NCBI GenBank assembly: GCA_023412915.1
Contig: JAEZRE010000017.1
Location: 62,001-126,000 of the forward strand
Length of the DNA: 64,000 nucleotides
Source: Bacillota bacterium
GTDB lineage: Bacteria; Bacillota; Clostridia; Acetivibrionales; DTU013
Direction: 5' to 3'
Part shown: one piece after another, positions 7,125-16,664 of the stretch
Layout: every line of letters starts with the position of its first letter
Position numbering within the stretch: position 1 is the first letter of the stretch
Translations under genes and position numbers: made by a program
Notes under the pieces: model-generated
Databases searched by the model: none
The model's input: the letters and a program-made list of their open reading frames with translations, nothing else
What the model was told of the DNA's origin: nothing

Positions 7125-9698
7125 ATGAATTCCGGCACAGGCTCAGTACATAACGGCACAAATAACACAAATAAAAAGAAGGCATCATCTTCCACAAGGA
7201 AGTTCATATTTACATCTTTGAAATTCCTGGTAATTTTTATAATAGCTCTGGGGTGTGTTGCGGCAGGGATCACAGGAGGCGCCATACTAGGCTATATAAA
7301 GACCGCCGAACCGATCACCGACGAGCAGCTTGCAACAAGAATGTCCGGCGGTACAACTATAATTTATGATTCCAAGGGCAATGTAATACAGAAGCTGACC
7401 GGCAGCGACAATATGGATAGTGAACCGGTTTCCGACAAGGATGTACCGCAATACCTCAAAGACGCTTTCATCTCCATAGAGGACGAACGTTTCGAATCGA
7501 ATGCCGGGATAGATATACAAGGTATGGTCTATGCGGGCATCGGGTTTGTAAAAAGTATCGTTACAGGCAGCAATTCGGGAACCAGAGGCGGCAGCACCAT
7601 TACGCAGCAGGTGGTCAAAAATATCACCGGCAACACCAAACGTTCCCTGGAACGTAAGGTTCAGGAATGGTACCTGGCGGTTCAACTCACCAACAAACTC
7701 GAAAAATGGCAGATCCTTGAGCTTTATATGAATCTGAGCTATTTCGGCAACAGCTGCACAGGAGTACAAGCCGCTTCCAAAAAATACTTCGGCAAACCCG
7801 TAAATGAGCTCTCACTTGCACAAAGCGCACTGTTGGCCGGTATTACCAAATATCCCGGTACTTACAATCCTTTTTCGGAATCCGGCCGCGAAGAGGCAAA
7901 AAAGAGGCAGGAGGTCATACTTGCAAAAATGCTGGAGCTCGGCAAGATAAATCAGCAGCAGTATGACGAGGCTAAAAATGCTGACCTGCATTATGCGCCT
8001 AAGGCTCAATCCCAGGAGGTAATCAGCGTACAGAGCTATTTCGTCGATCAGGTAATAGTCGACGTCAGGAATGCTCTTATGGAACAACAGAATATTTCCA
8101 AGACCATGGCCAATTATATGATATACGGCGGAGGCCTCCAGATTTATACAACACTTGATCAGAGCATACAGTCCTACGTGGACTCGGTATTTAATGACGA
8201 TAAGTACTTCCCGCTCGTCAATAAAAGCGCTGAACAACAGGGCGAACACCCCCAGGCGGCAATGGCCATAATCGATGAGCAAAACGGACAGGTACGGGCG
8301 CTCTACGGAGGGTATGGCAAAAAGCTGGCAAGTAATACTTTGAACAGGGCATCCTCTACTTTGATGAAAAGGCAGCCCGGTTCGAGCATCAAACCTTTGG
8401 TGGTTTATGCCCCGTCGATAGATCTCAAGCTTATCACGCCGGCGACCATAGTCGACGACGTCCCTGTGTACATGCTGGGCGAAAAGGATTCAGAACGTGA
8501 ATACCCAAGCAATTATGATAATTCGCACGATGGTCTTACCTCGGTGAGGAACGGTCTGAAAAATTCCGTAAACGTCGTAGCTGCCAAGATATGGCGGGAT
8601 ATACTCGGTCCTGACGAATCGGTGGAATATCTGAAAAAGGTCGGGATCGACAGAACTAATGAAAAATATCTTTCACTCGTAATGGGCGGTCTCGAAACCG
8701 GCGTCAATCCTCTGCAAATGGCGGCGGCGTATGTTCCTTTCGCTCACAAGGGGCTTTATTACGAACCTACTACGTTCACCGAAGTAAAAGATGTAAATGG
8801 AAAAGAGCTGATAGACAAGAGAGCCGCAAGCTTCAGCGTCGCTTACAGCGAGCAGACCGCTTTCATCATGGCCGACATGATGCAGGAGGTCACTAAAGGC
8901 AAGGACTCCCCATACCCACATCCGGGTACGGCGGCGGCAAATGTAAATGAAAAAGTAATCGGCATGCCGGTCGCCGGTAAAACAGGTACTACGAGCAGCA
9001 ATATAGACAAATGGTTCGTGGGATATACCCCATATTATACGGCTGCAGTATGGTACGGATATGACAATAACGGATCCGAACCGATCAAGCTGACGACCAA
9101 GGAATATGACCAGGCCCAGAAGATTTGGGCAGCCGTAATGGCCAAGGTGCATGAAGGCCTGCCCAAAAAGGATTTTTCGAAGCCTTCCGGAATAGTCCAG
9201 AAAAAAATATGCATTTATTCCGGCAAGGTGGCAACAGCTCTTTGTGAGAAGGATCCGCGCGGAAACGCCACCAAAATGGAATATTTCATAAAAGGTACGG
9301 AGCCCAGGGATGACGATCCCTGCGCCGTCCATGTGGAGGCTCAGGTATGTACCGAAAGCAAGGACGCTCTGGGCCGTAACCTGCTCGCCGGACCCTATTG
9401 TCCGCCCGACAAGGTCCTGACGAAGGTTTTCATAAAGAGGCTGACGCCGTATGTACCTACAAAGCCCGGAGAAAAAGCGCCGAAAGATATCAAGTATGAA
9501 CTGCCTGCAGGAGAATACTGTACGATTCACGGAGCGTCTTCGTCCGTAACGACAGCGGGAGGCATAGGACTTCAGAATCCTCCGATCCCGGGCTCGGGAG
9601 CTGTCGACATCGATGCTCTGGAAAGCAGTACCCAGGATGAAGAAGGCACCCTGACAGGCTCAGCGATTGAATTTCATAAAAACTGGTGGAATAGATAA
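7125..9698 (+). CDS. Class A penicillin-binding protein (PBP1A type)
   Basis: Bifunctional peptidoglycan synthase of 857 aa that polymerises lipid II and cross-links the stems at the outer face of the membrane. A Ser/Asn-rich cytoplasmic tail and one membrane segment (about residues 28-58) precede a GT51 transglycosylase domain with E119 in EDERFE and the GGSTITQQ motif. The transpeptidase domain has S420 and K423 (GSSIK), an SVN motif and K619-T-G. All three catalytic motifs are intact. The C-terminal 150 residues contain several cysteines and end in a Gly/Ser-rich tail. The start is ATG 7125 behind AAGGAGG. A strong terminator follows, so it is monocistronic. Confidence 0.95.
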   Translation: MNSGTGSVHNGTNNTNKKKASSSTRKFIFTSLKFLVIFIIALGCVAAGITGGAILGYIKTAEPITDEQLATRMSGGTTIIYDSKGNVIQKLTGSDNMDSEPVSDKDVPQYLKDAFISIEDERFESNAGIDIQGMVYAGIGFVKSIVTGSNSGTRGGSTITQQVVKNITGNTKRSLERKVQEWYLAVQLTNKLEKWQILELYMNLSYFGNSCTGVQAASKKYFGKPVNELSLAQSALLAGITKYPGTYNPFSESGREEAKKRQEVILAKMLELGKINQQQYDEAKNADLHYAPKAQSQEVISVQSYFVDQVIVDVRNALMEQQNISKTMANYMIYGGGLQIYTTLDQSIQSYVDSVFNDDKYFPLVNKSAEQQGEHPQAAMAIIDEQNGQVRALYGGYGKKLASNTLNRASSTLMKRQPGSSIKPLVVYAPSIDLKLITPATIVDDVPVYMLGEKDSEREYPSNYDNSHDGLTSVRNGLKNSVNVVAAKIWRDILGPDESVEYLKKVGIDRTNEKYLSLVMGGLETGVNPLQMAAAYVPFAHKGLYYEPTTFTEVKDVNGKELIDKRAASFSVAYSEQTAFIMADMMQEVTKGKDSPYPHPGTAAANVNEKVIGMPVAGKTGTTSSNIDKWFVGYTPYYTAAVWYGYDNNGSEPIKLTTKEYDQAQKIWAAVMAKVHEGLPKKDFSKPSGIVQKKICIYSGKVATALCEKDPRGNATKMEYFIKGTEPRDDDPCAVHVEAQVCTESKDALGRNLLAGPYCPPDKVLTKVFIKRLTPYVPTKPGEKAPKDIKYELPAGEYCTIHGASSSVTTAGGIGLQNPPIPGSGAVDIDALESSTQDEEGTLTGSAIEFHKNWWNR

Positions 9699-9709
9699 AA
9701 GTAACTTAC

Positions 9710-9745
9710 AAAAGCCCTGACATCATATTGAGTCAGGGCTTTTTA
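9710..9745 (+). terminator. Intrinsic terminator of the penicillin-binding protein gene
   Basis: A stem AAAGCCCTGAC/GTCAGGGCTTT (9711-9721 with 9732-9742) is followed by a T run. On the minus strand it ends in only four T residues, so it may act weakly on proB as well. Confidence 0.88.
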
Positions 9746-9814
9746 TTTTATACGGTTTGATGATTTGCGATTCATTTAGCTGACATGTGACAAGGTTCAA
9801 TCCCCCGGTCCCGC

Positions 9815-10630
9815 TCAACGTGCCGTAAATAAAGTACCTGCTTCCTGCCCTTCCGTGATATCCATGATGACCCCGGGTTCCGCGCCGCTGGCAAGCACCA
9901 TGTCTATTTTATTCGTCAAAGCCAGCTTTGCCGCTGAAAGCTTTGTGACCATTCCCCCCGTACCGCGCCTCGAACCTGCTCCTCCCGCGCATTTCTCCAA
10001 TTCCGGAGTAATCTCGCGTACGATGGAAATCAGGTGGGAGTTGGTGTTTTTTCTTGGATCGTGGTCGTAAAAACCGTCTATGTCAGAGAGTATTATCAAA
10101 AGATCCGCATCCACAAGAGCTGCGACAATGGCTGAAAGGGTATCATTATCGCCGAACACACGCTTTTCACCGTATTCTATTTCGTCTATCGACACAGAGT
10201 CATTTTCGTTGACTACGGGAACGATGCCATATCTCATCAGCGTTTCGAAAGTATTCACAACATTATGCCTGGTATGCGCTTCTTCGATTACATCCCGCGT
10301 CAGCAGTATCTGACCGACGGTATGCCCGTACTCGGAAAAGAATTTGCTGTAAATATGCATCAGCTCGCATTGGCCGACAGCCGCGGCAGCCTGCTTTTCC
10401 TGCACGGTTCCCGGCTTCCCCTTGAATTTCATCTTGCCGGAGCCGACTCCTATAGCCCCCGAAGTCACGAGCACGACTTGCTTGTCTTGGTTGAGCAGGT
10501 CGGATAATACGCGTGCCAGCTTGTCTATACGGTTAAAATTGACTTTTCCGTTTTCATATGTAAGCGTTGAAGTGCCAACCTTAACAACGATTTTTTTCGC
10601 CTGTTTGAGTCTGGCTCTTTCGTTATCCAT
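9815..10630 (-). CDS. proB: Glutamate 5-kinase
   Basis: Cytosolic enzyme phosphorylating L-glutamate to gamma-glutamyl phosphate, the first step of proline synthesis. The 271-aa protein consists of the amino-acid kinase fold only. Visible are KKIVVKVGTSTLTYENGKVN at the N terminus, VVNENDSVSIDEIEYGE and GDNDTLSAIVAALVDADLLI, with GTGGMVTKLSAAKLA near the C terminus. The C-terminal PUA domain found in longer ProB proteins is absent, a known short form. The start is ATG 10630 behind GGAGG (an upstream start would include the ribosome binding site). ProA lies about 11 kb away on the other strand, so there is no proBA operon. Confidence 0.95.
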   Translation of the reverse strand: MDNERARLKQAKKIVVKVGTSTLTYENGKVNFNRIDKLARVLSDLLNQDKQVVLVTSGAIGVGSGKMKFKGKPGTVQEKQAAAAVGQCELMHIYSKFFSEYGHTVGQILLTRDVIEEAHTRHNVVNTFETLMRYGIVPVVNENDSVSIDEIEYGEKRVFGDNDTLSAIVAALVDADLLIILSDIDGFYDHDPRKNTNSHLISIVREITPELEKCAGGAGSRRGTGGMVTKLSAAKLALTNKIDMVLASGAEPGVIMDITEGQEAGTLFTAR

Positions 10631-10716
10631 TGCGTTTTTTCCTCCGGTAAATAAATCGAATCTCTTCCATATTACCACAAAGCTCGACTTTCATACAACC
10701 ATTTAAGCCGGCAGGT

Positions 10717-13074
10717 TTACTTTACAGCCGTCGAGTCGGTCATACCGTCAGCCGTTTCGTTTTCTCTTGCTACAGCCTTCCTTGATATACGGTACTCTCC
10801 TGGAGAACACTCCTCGTATTTTTTAAAGAATCTCAGGAAGCTCTGTTCATTATTATAACCGAGATTGTGCGCGATCTCCTTTACCGTCATTCCGGTCTGT
10901 AAAAGAAGGCGCTTTGATTCTTCGATCCTGATATGGTTTATGTAGTTTATTATATTATCCCCGGTCTCGTCCTTGAATATCTTTCTCAGGTAGGAGTAGC
11001 TCAAGCCGACATTTTCTGCTATAGCATTAATGTCTATATCCTTACGGTAATTATCATGTATATATTCGAGCGCACGGTCGAAGTATCCCTTGCTCATGCC
11101 TCTTGCGCCGGACATGTACTCGGCGATACACGAAAACATCTCTATCAGCCACTCCTCGATATCGTCGATAGTTTCCTTGCCTGATAGAATATGGTATATA
11201 TTGTAACTGCTGCCGAATATCATGCCGATGTTCAGGTTCTGGTCCAGCAGAAGCTTTACCGTATTGACGGCAAGCTGGGTAAATATCTGCACTATGTTTT
11301 CATAATTCATGCTTTCCTGCAATCGTACTTCCCCGACAAGTTCCTTCACCGTGTCATCGATTTTTTCCGTTATCCCCGAATTTATCAGGTTGAAAAGCTG
11401 TTTTTCCCTGGCGTAAGGGTAGAAATAAACAGATTCGGCGTTTTCGACGTTTTTCCAGAGATTGATGCTGCCATAGCCGGTAATCAACTTATATTTGAGA
11501 GCGTCGAGAGCATGGTCAAAGGAATCCGCAACGCCGGATTGATTTCTGCAGGTATTTCCGATACCGATAGATACGGTATTATCCAATACCTTCGACAGTT
11601 CCTCCTGAATCCTCAAAAATACATTCTTAAGGTCGGCAGTAATATCGGTTTCTTTATTATGATTTACGATGATTGCCATACCCTTTCTTTGATAAAGCAG
11701 CCCGGCACATTTGTATTCCCTGCTGATAAGCTGTTCGGATACATCAAGGATGAATGCTTTCATGTATTCCTGCTGTTCGCCGCTGTAAGCCTTGGTAAAT
11801 CCGCCGTATTTATCGATAGATATAGCCGCGCATGTGAAATTTTCGAAAGGAAAGTCGATCCCTGTAAATTCCTTGTCCGCTTCCTTCGAACATTTACCCT
11901 GAAGAAGGTTCATGAGATAAGCGTTACGGTTGTTGTTTCTAGTACTCTCAAGCAGTGAAAAAAGCCTGTCCTCTTCACGTATCATCCTTTCGAATGCTTT
12001 TGAAATGATAGCCATTTCACTGTCGTTGCTTTTTATATCTACGCCCCTTTTAATCCTTATATCCTCCACAAGCTTGTCAAGAGGGCTCGACATCTTCTTC
12101 GAAAAGATATATGCGGCCAAAATGCCTAAAGCCAGAAAGGCCACGCATATGTATATGGTTCTCATTATCAGTGTGTTAACCTTGCCTGTGAGTACTGTCA
12201 TGGGGAAGGTTCCGATATATATCCAGTTATTGAAATCGGATTTAAAGTAAGTAACGAGCTGCTGTCCGTTACCCTCCTTGTTGACCAGATAGCCTTCATT
12301 ACTAGAGCTGCCGCATATCTTCGCGATGTAATCTTCTTTGAGCCTCGTACCGACCAGTTTTTCGTCGACATCCGAGATAACGTCGCCATCCTTGTTGATA
12401 ATCATGATATAACCTTCATCCATGGAACTATGGCTGTTGATCATATCCCGCAGCTTGTTTTCATATACATTGAAAATCAACGTGCCCTTAACTCCGGTTG
12501 TATAAGGAGTGAAGGAATAAAACAGCGTTATGACCTTATATTCGGCGCCTTGCTCATTAAGATCGGAATTTCTTATCGTTCTATTGTGTATGTAAAAATT
12601 TCCAGGCTGATATTCCTTGAATTTGTTATAATCATCTATCCAACTCTTGTCTATAAATTTGTCCTTTTCAACGATACCCTGCGTTGAAGTGAGCAGATAA
12701 TCCGCGCCGTCGGGGTAAAGATATACGGATTGCAGCATTTCATTTGCGCTTGAAAGATTGGTAATGGTGTCATGCAGGCTGTAAGCCTTCATCATCTCAT
12801 CTGAATCTGAAAACAATTTGTCCATCGATATATTCGACATTCCGTCCATATCGCCGTCCATGCTTAATTTCAAAGCATCCATATATATATCCTGAGCCAC
12901 GACTTCCGTTATACTGCCGGCAGTCTTCAGCTTACCGATATATATCTTGCTTATTTCGTTCTCCGAATACTGTATCACTTCATAGCTCAATATGGTCGTA
13001 ATAATTATCATTGGAACTGCAATTAGAAGGGTCAATCCTGTAAAGAATTTAAAAAACAGAGATTTGTTTCTCAT
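10717..13074 (-). CDS. AraC-family regulator with extracellular sensor (YesN-like)
   Basis: Membrane-bound one-component regulator of 785 aa. It has an N-terminal membrane segment (about residues 5-28) and an extracellular dCache-like sensor region to about 285. A second membrane segment (YICVAFLALGILAAYIFSKK) leads to a HAMP-like linker, a long cytoplasmic region and a C-terminal AraC DNA-binding domain with two HTH motifs (DINAIAENVGLSYSYLRKIF and MTVKEIAHNLGYNNEQSFLR). The start at 13074 has GGTGAT upstream, unlike the ATG at 13086. It is the last gene of the aldouronate transporter unit, so it probably senses an extracellular oligosaccharide or the loaded binding protein and activates the locus. 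The signal itself is inference. Confidence 0.9.
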   Translation of the reverse strand: MRNKSLFFKFFTGLTLLIAVPMIIITTILSYEVIQYSENEISKIYIGKLKTAGSITEVVAQDIYMDALKLSMDGDMDGMSNISMDKLFSDSDEMMKAYSLHDTITNLSSANEMLQSVYLYPDGADYLLTSTQGIVEKDKFIDKSWIDDYNKFKEYQPGNFYIHNRTIRNSDLNEQGAEYKVITLFYSFTPYTTGVKGTLIFNVYENKLRDMINSHSSMDEGYIMIINKDGDVISDVDEKLVGTRLKEDYIAKICGSSSNEGYLVNKEGNGQQLVTYFKSDFNNWIYIGTFPMTVLTGKVNTLIMRTIYICVAFLALGILAAYIFSKKMSSPLDKLVEDIRIKRGVDIKSNDSEMAIISKAFERMIREEDRLFSLLESTRNNNRNAYLMNLLQGKCSKEADKEFTGIDFPFENFTCAAISIDKYGGFTKAYSGEQQEYMKAFILDVSEQLISREYKCAGLLYQRKGMAIIVNHNKETDITADLKNVFLRIQEELSKVLDNTVSIGIGNTCRNQSGVADSFDHALDALKYKLITGYGSINLWKNVENAESVYFYPYAREKQLFNLINSGITEKIDDTVKELVGEVRLQESMNYENIVQIFTQLAVNTVKLLLDQNLNIGMIFGSSYNIYHILSGKETIDDIEEWLIEMFSCIAEYMSGARGMSKGYFDRALEYIHDNYRKDIDINAIAENVGLSYSYLRKIFKDETGDNIINYINHIRIEESKRLLLQTGMTVKEIAHNLGYNNEQSFLRFFKKYEECSPGEYRISRKAVARENETADGMTDSTAVK

Positions 13075-13178
13075 TATCATCACCATTACGTCAACGATAT
13101 TTACATAATAACACAGGCTTACGGGTAATACAATGCAATATTATTAGTTGAGAAATGCCCTGACGTGCACCATACAGA

Positions 13179-13207
13179 AAGAAGCCGGAGCTATGCTCCG
13201 GCTTCTT
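13179..13207 (-). terminator. Stem-loop between the solute-binding protein and regulator genes
   Basis: A perfect 12-bp stem AAGAAGCCGGAG/CTCCGGCTTCTT with a 5-base loop. On the minus strand the tail TTCTTTCTGT is only moderately T-rich. It may therefore be a partial terminator or a 3'-end stabiliser that keeps the abundant binding-protein message above that of the regulator. Confidence 0.7.
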
Positions 13208-13227
13208 ATCTACTGGCTGATTACGAT

Positions 13228-15027
13228 TTATTTAGCGTGATCCGTGACCCACAGTTTTCTACGCTCTGTAAGAACCTGGTTACCACCGACCTTCATGAAT
13301 TCGGTGATCATCTTGGACCAGGTAGCGTCAAATTCGGAAGACTTACAAGCTATAGTCTTAGCAAATACTTCTTTCGATTTGTCGGTCAAAGTTGTTGCAT
13401 ATTTGCCCTGCATATCGGACGGAATGGAAACCGTAGGCTCTACATAACCATTCGTTATAGCCATCGTATAGGACTTGATGAAGAGATCCTGTACGTCGCC
13501 GTATGCAAGAGAGTTGATCTTTATGTTCTTAGCCATATCGCCGGTATCGATACCGTTGATGATAAGAGTATAATCGATATTGTTAGCCGAGTTGAACTGC
13601 TTTTCACCGGTCTTTACAGGCTGGTAAACCGGCAGGCCGTTCTTCATGGTGTAACCAACGCCTTCTTCACCATACTGCAGGAAGAAGATGACATCCTTGT
13701 CGGCCATCCAGTTCAGATACCTTATAGCTTCGTTGACTTTCTTTTCGCTGGTCTTCGGAACGAATATTCTGAGACCTGCCTGATCGTAAAGAATCTTGGT
13801 CGTTGCGCCATCTTTGTCAGGGAAGCAGTCAATCGGCTGCAGATCGAAGCCGGGGTATTTAGCCCTCAATGTCGGGATATAGCCCGTGCCGGCGGATCTC
13901 AGCGGCACATCGTAGCCCTGGATTTCGGAACCAACCTGATTATTTGCCATGTCTGCTTCGAGGATCTTGCCTTCTGTATCGAGTGCGAATTCCTTGCTGA
14001 CAAGACCTTCATTGTACATCTTGTTAAGGAATCTTACACCTTCCTTGTAACCGGGAGCGGTAAGCTTCATGATGCCGCTTGCCAGATAACGGGACTGATC
14101 GTCTTTAGCAGTACAGAAAGATTCGAGGAGAGTCTTTGCCGTCCACTGTACATCGTTTGTCAGACCGAAAGGAACGACTTTTCCGACATGGGCCGGGTTC
14201 TTTTCCTTGAAGGTCTTCATTGCATTGTACCATTCATCCCTGGTCGTAGGAGTTGAAAGTCCGACTGCTTTAAGCCAGTCAGTTCTGATCCATGTGGTCT
14301 GCTGAGCGTTTATTATTCTCTTTGCAGGAATATTCCACAGTTGACCGTACCACCTTCCCTGTTTGACAAGAGCGGGTCCCATGAATTTTGAAAGATTCTG
14401 GCCATAAGCGTTGAACGCTGTATCAAGCTGGGTCAGACCACCCTGTTTGTAGTAATTGTAAACAAGGTCTACAGTGTATGTAAATGCTACGTCAGGAGTC
14501 TGATTGGATGCCATCCAGATATTCAGCTTATCGTCTGAAGTCCATCTCGGAGCTGTGACAAACTTGAGATTGATGTCCGGATTGGCTTTGTGGAACTGAT
14601 CCTGGACCCACTTGGAGTAGAAGTTGTTATCCGGAGGAGTGCCGCCGACATTACCTCTGTCGAATAACATTACACTCAAAGTCGTAACGGCCTTCGCTTT
14701 AACAGTTACGGCCACAGTTGCCTTCAAAGCGGCATTACTTACGCTAGTAACAGTAATCGTTGCCTTACCTGCGCCAACTGCTTTTATGGCGCCATCATCG
14801 GTTACCGTGGCAACTTTGGCATTATTGGATGCATAAGTCAACATTGTCTGTGTAGTATTCTTCGGCGTGAAAGTCGCGTTCAACTGGCTGGAAGCGCCGA
14901 CATCCAATGTGATGCTGGTCTTGTCGAGCTTAAAGCCAGTTATCTTGACCGATGATATGGCATACGCTGGTATAACCATAGTCACAACGAGCAAGATGCA
15001 AATAACGGTTGCAATTAACTTCTTCAT
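13228..15027 (-). CDS. Extracellular solute-binding protein with N-terminal Big_2 domain (aldouronate uptake)
   Basis: Binding component of an ABC sugar importer, 599 aa. After a signal peptide (residues 1-23, AYA-IS cleavage context) comes a bacterial Ig-like Big_2 domain at about 25-110 (LNATFTPKNTTQTMLTYASN, ATVTDDGAIKAVGAGKATIT). The rest is a family-1 binding protein of the LplA/YtcQ type. There is no lipobox cysteine, which is unusual because Gram-positive binding proteins are normally lipoproteins. The start at 15027 follows AGGAGGG. Two LplB/LplC-type permeases and GH67 alpha-glucuronidase lie in the same locus, an arrangement known for aldouronate use in Paenibacillus. That makes methylglucuronoxylo-oligosaccharide the likely ligand (inference). 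Confidence 0.88.
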   Translation of the reverse strand: MKKLIATVICILLVVTMVIPAYAISSVKITGFKLDKTSITLDVGASSQLNATFTPKNTTQTMLTYASNNAKVATVTDDGAIKAVGAGKATITVTSVSNAALKATVAVTVKAKAVTTLSVMLFDRGNVGGTPPDNNFYSKWVQDQFHKANPDINLKFVTAPRWTSDDKLNIWMASNQTPDVAFTYTVDLVYNYYKQGGLTQLDTAFNAYGQNLSKFMGPALVKQGRWYGQLWNIPAKRIINAQQTTWIRTDWLKAVGLSTPTTRDEWYNAMKTFKEKNPAHVGKVVPFGLTNDVQWTAKTLLESFCTAKDDQSRYLASGIMKLTAPGYKEGVRFLNKMYNEGLVSKEFALDTEGKILEADMANNQVGSEIQGYDVPLRSAGTGYIPTLRAKYPGFDLQPIDCFPDKDGATTKILYDQAGLRIFVPKTSEKKVNEAIRYLNWMADKDVIFFLQYGEEGVGYTMKNGLPVYQPVKTGEKQFNSANNIDYTLIINGIDTGDMAKNIKINSLAYGDVQDLFIKSYTMAITNGYVEPTVSIPSDMQGKYATTLTDKSKEVFAKTIACKSSEFDATWSKMITEFMKVGGNQVLTERRKLWVTDHAK

Positions 15028-15191
15028 AAATACCCTCCTGTTTTTAATAGATTAACTACTTGTAACTACCTGTTGAATTCCATAACTCTGGCAGTATGGA
15101 AACTTCTGCACACACCTCCTCAATTCCGACCTTTAAGCTATTTTTATCATATGTTATATTTATGTGAACAAATTTGATTAACTATATGTCA

Positions 15192-15698
15192 TTACTTTTT
15201 AGCAAATTCAGCGATGTTGTCCCCATAGACAAGCACTAAATGTCCCGAAGCCGAATCGATATAAACGTCCGCAAAGTCGTTGGCTGCTACTTCAACCTTC
15301 AGTACTGCGTCCTTGAATGTTGCGCTGTATTTTCCGTCATTGTCTTCGTACGAATAATTCTCACCGTCTTTGACTATGTTTGCAAAGCGGGTGGAATCAG
15401 TGACATCGACCCAGCTGCCCACCAGATCGTCAACCTTCTTGCTGGTATCCGCTTCCTCAGCAACCTGCGCAGAGGCCATCTGTTCAACCGTCTGAACCGT
15501 AGTAGCCGCTTCTGTCGCTGTTCCCGAGGTTTCAGTTGTTCCTGTAGTGGCTTCAGCAGCGGCCGAACTCCCGCTCGACGTAGCTATCGATTGTACAAGC
15601 GAACCCTCGTTTGCAGAGGAACCGCCGCCGCATCCGACAAGAGCCAATGACATAACTGCCAACAACATTCCAACAACAAGAAACTTTTTACCTTTCAT
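15192..15698 (-). CDS. Small lipoprotein of unknown function
   Basis: A 168-aa protein with a signal peptide and lipobox (LALVGC, then a Gly-rich stretch). A Ser/Thr/Ala-rich linker spans about residues 30-75, and a C-terminal beta-rich domain of about 75 residues follows (GSWVDVTDSTRFANIVKDGE). The family is not recognised. The start at 15698 is fixed by AGGGGT upstream. It sits between the permease and the binding-protein genes of the aldouronate transporter. Because the binding protein lacks a lipid anchor, this lipoprotein could be a surface partner, but the sequence gives no direct proof. Confidence 0.8.
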   Translation of the reverse strand: MKGKKFLVVGMLLAVMSLALVGCGGGSSANEGSLVQSIATSSGSSAAAEATTGTTETSGTATEAATTVQTVEQMASAQVAEEADTSKKVDDLVGSWVDVTDSTRFANIVKDGENYSYEDNDGKYSATFKDAVLKVEVAANDFADVYIDSASGHLVLVYGDNIAEFAKK

Positions 15699-15761
15699 TT
15701 CGATTACCCCTTTTTTTATTAAGTATTTTTTGTATATCTGTAGAAAGTTTACCATAAAAGG

Positions 15762-16634
15762 TTAACCTTTTATAGCTCCGACCATAACACCGGAAATAAA
15801 ATATCTTTGCAGCCAGGGATAAACCAGAAGTATCGGTACAGTTGCGAACATGACAGCAGCGGCTTTCAGGCTCTCGGGAGCAAGTTGGGTGATGGAGGAG
15901 CCTTCCTGCTGCGCAATTTCCGACATCTGATTATTATAAATCAACTGATAAAGTTTCATCTGAAGCGGGAAATACTCCTGCTTGCTAATATATATAAGAG
16001 CGTCCTGGAATCCGTTCCAGCGGCCGACTGCGTAGAAAAGGGCCAGCGTTGCGAGAACCGGTGTTGAAAGCGGAATTACTATCCTGATAAGTATCACCAA
16101 GTGCGAAGCTCCGTCAAGATACGCGGATTCCTCGAGGCTTTCAGGCAAATTGGAGAAGAAGGTTTTCAGGATGATCATATTGAAAGCGCTCAGACAGTAA
16201 GGAATTATCAGCGCCGTAGGTTTATCGATCATACCGAGCTGCTTGACCAGCAAATATTCCGGTATCATTCCTCCTCCAAAATACATTGTGATGACAATGA
16301 GCACCAAAAGGAAATTTCTTCCCTTCAGATTCTTCTTGGTCAAAGGATATGCACACAGAATCGTCATGATAAGACTGAGCGCCGTACCTGCTAAAGTAAT
16401 CCATATCGTGAAAATCATCGAATTGACCATTGATTTATCGGTCAATACGGCAGAGTATGACTTAACATTGAATTCCACAGGCCAAAGTAATACTTTTCTA
16501 GCCGCGATTGCCATGTTGGAACTGAATGAGACCGAAAGTATATAAATCATAGGAAGCAGACAGACGAGCGAAATAAAACCTACTACAGAAACCATCGTCC
16601 AATCAAACGCTTTATCGTTCAAACCACGTTTCAT
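15762..16634 (-). CDS. Carbohydrate ABC transporter permease (LplC/YtcP type)
   Basis: Integral membrane subunit of 290 aa with six predicted membrane segments, of the MalG-like family. The EAA loop, which docks the ATPase, reads EESAYLDGASHLVILIRIVI. It ends in VMVGAIKG, typical of LplC/YtcP-type proteins. It follows the partner permease by 30 bases and precedes the lipoprotein gene. No ATP-binding subunit is encoded in the locus, so a shared MsmK/MsmX-type ATPase elsewhere probably powers it. Confidence 0.92.
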   Translation of the reverse strand: MKRGLNDKAFDWTMVSVVGFISLVCLLPMIYILSVSFSSNMAIAARKVLLWPVEFNVKSYSAVLTDKSMVNSMIFTIWITLAGTALSLIMTILCAYPLTKKNLKGRNFLLVLIVITMYFGGGMIPEYLLVKQLGMIDKPTALIIPYCLSAFNMIILKTFFSNLPESLEESAYLDGASHLVILIRIVIPLSTPVLATLALFYAVGRWNGFQDALIYISKQEYFPLQMKLYQLIYNNQMSEIAQQEGSSITQLAPESLKAAAVMFATVPILLVYPWLQRYFISGVMVGAIKG

Positions 16635-16664
16635 TTTTTAGCCCTCCAAGAATAATCAAATAAA

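Noticed and set aside
13165..14256. Long plus-strand reading frame of 363 codons opposite the Big_2 binding-protein gene
   Set aside because: Antisense shadow of a clearly coding minus-strand gene; no recognisable protein features or ribosome binding site.
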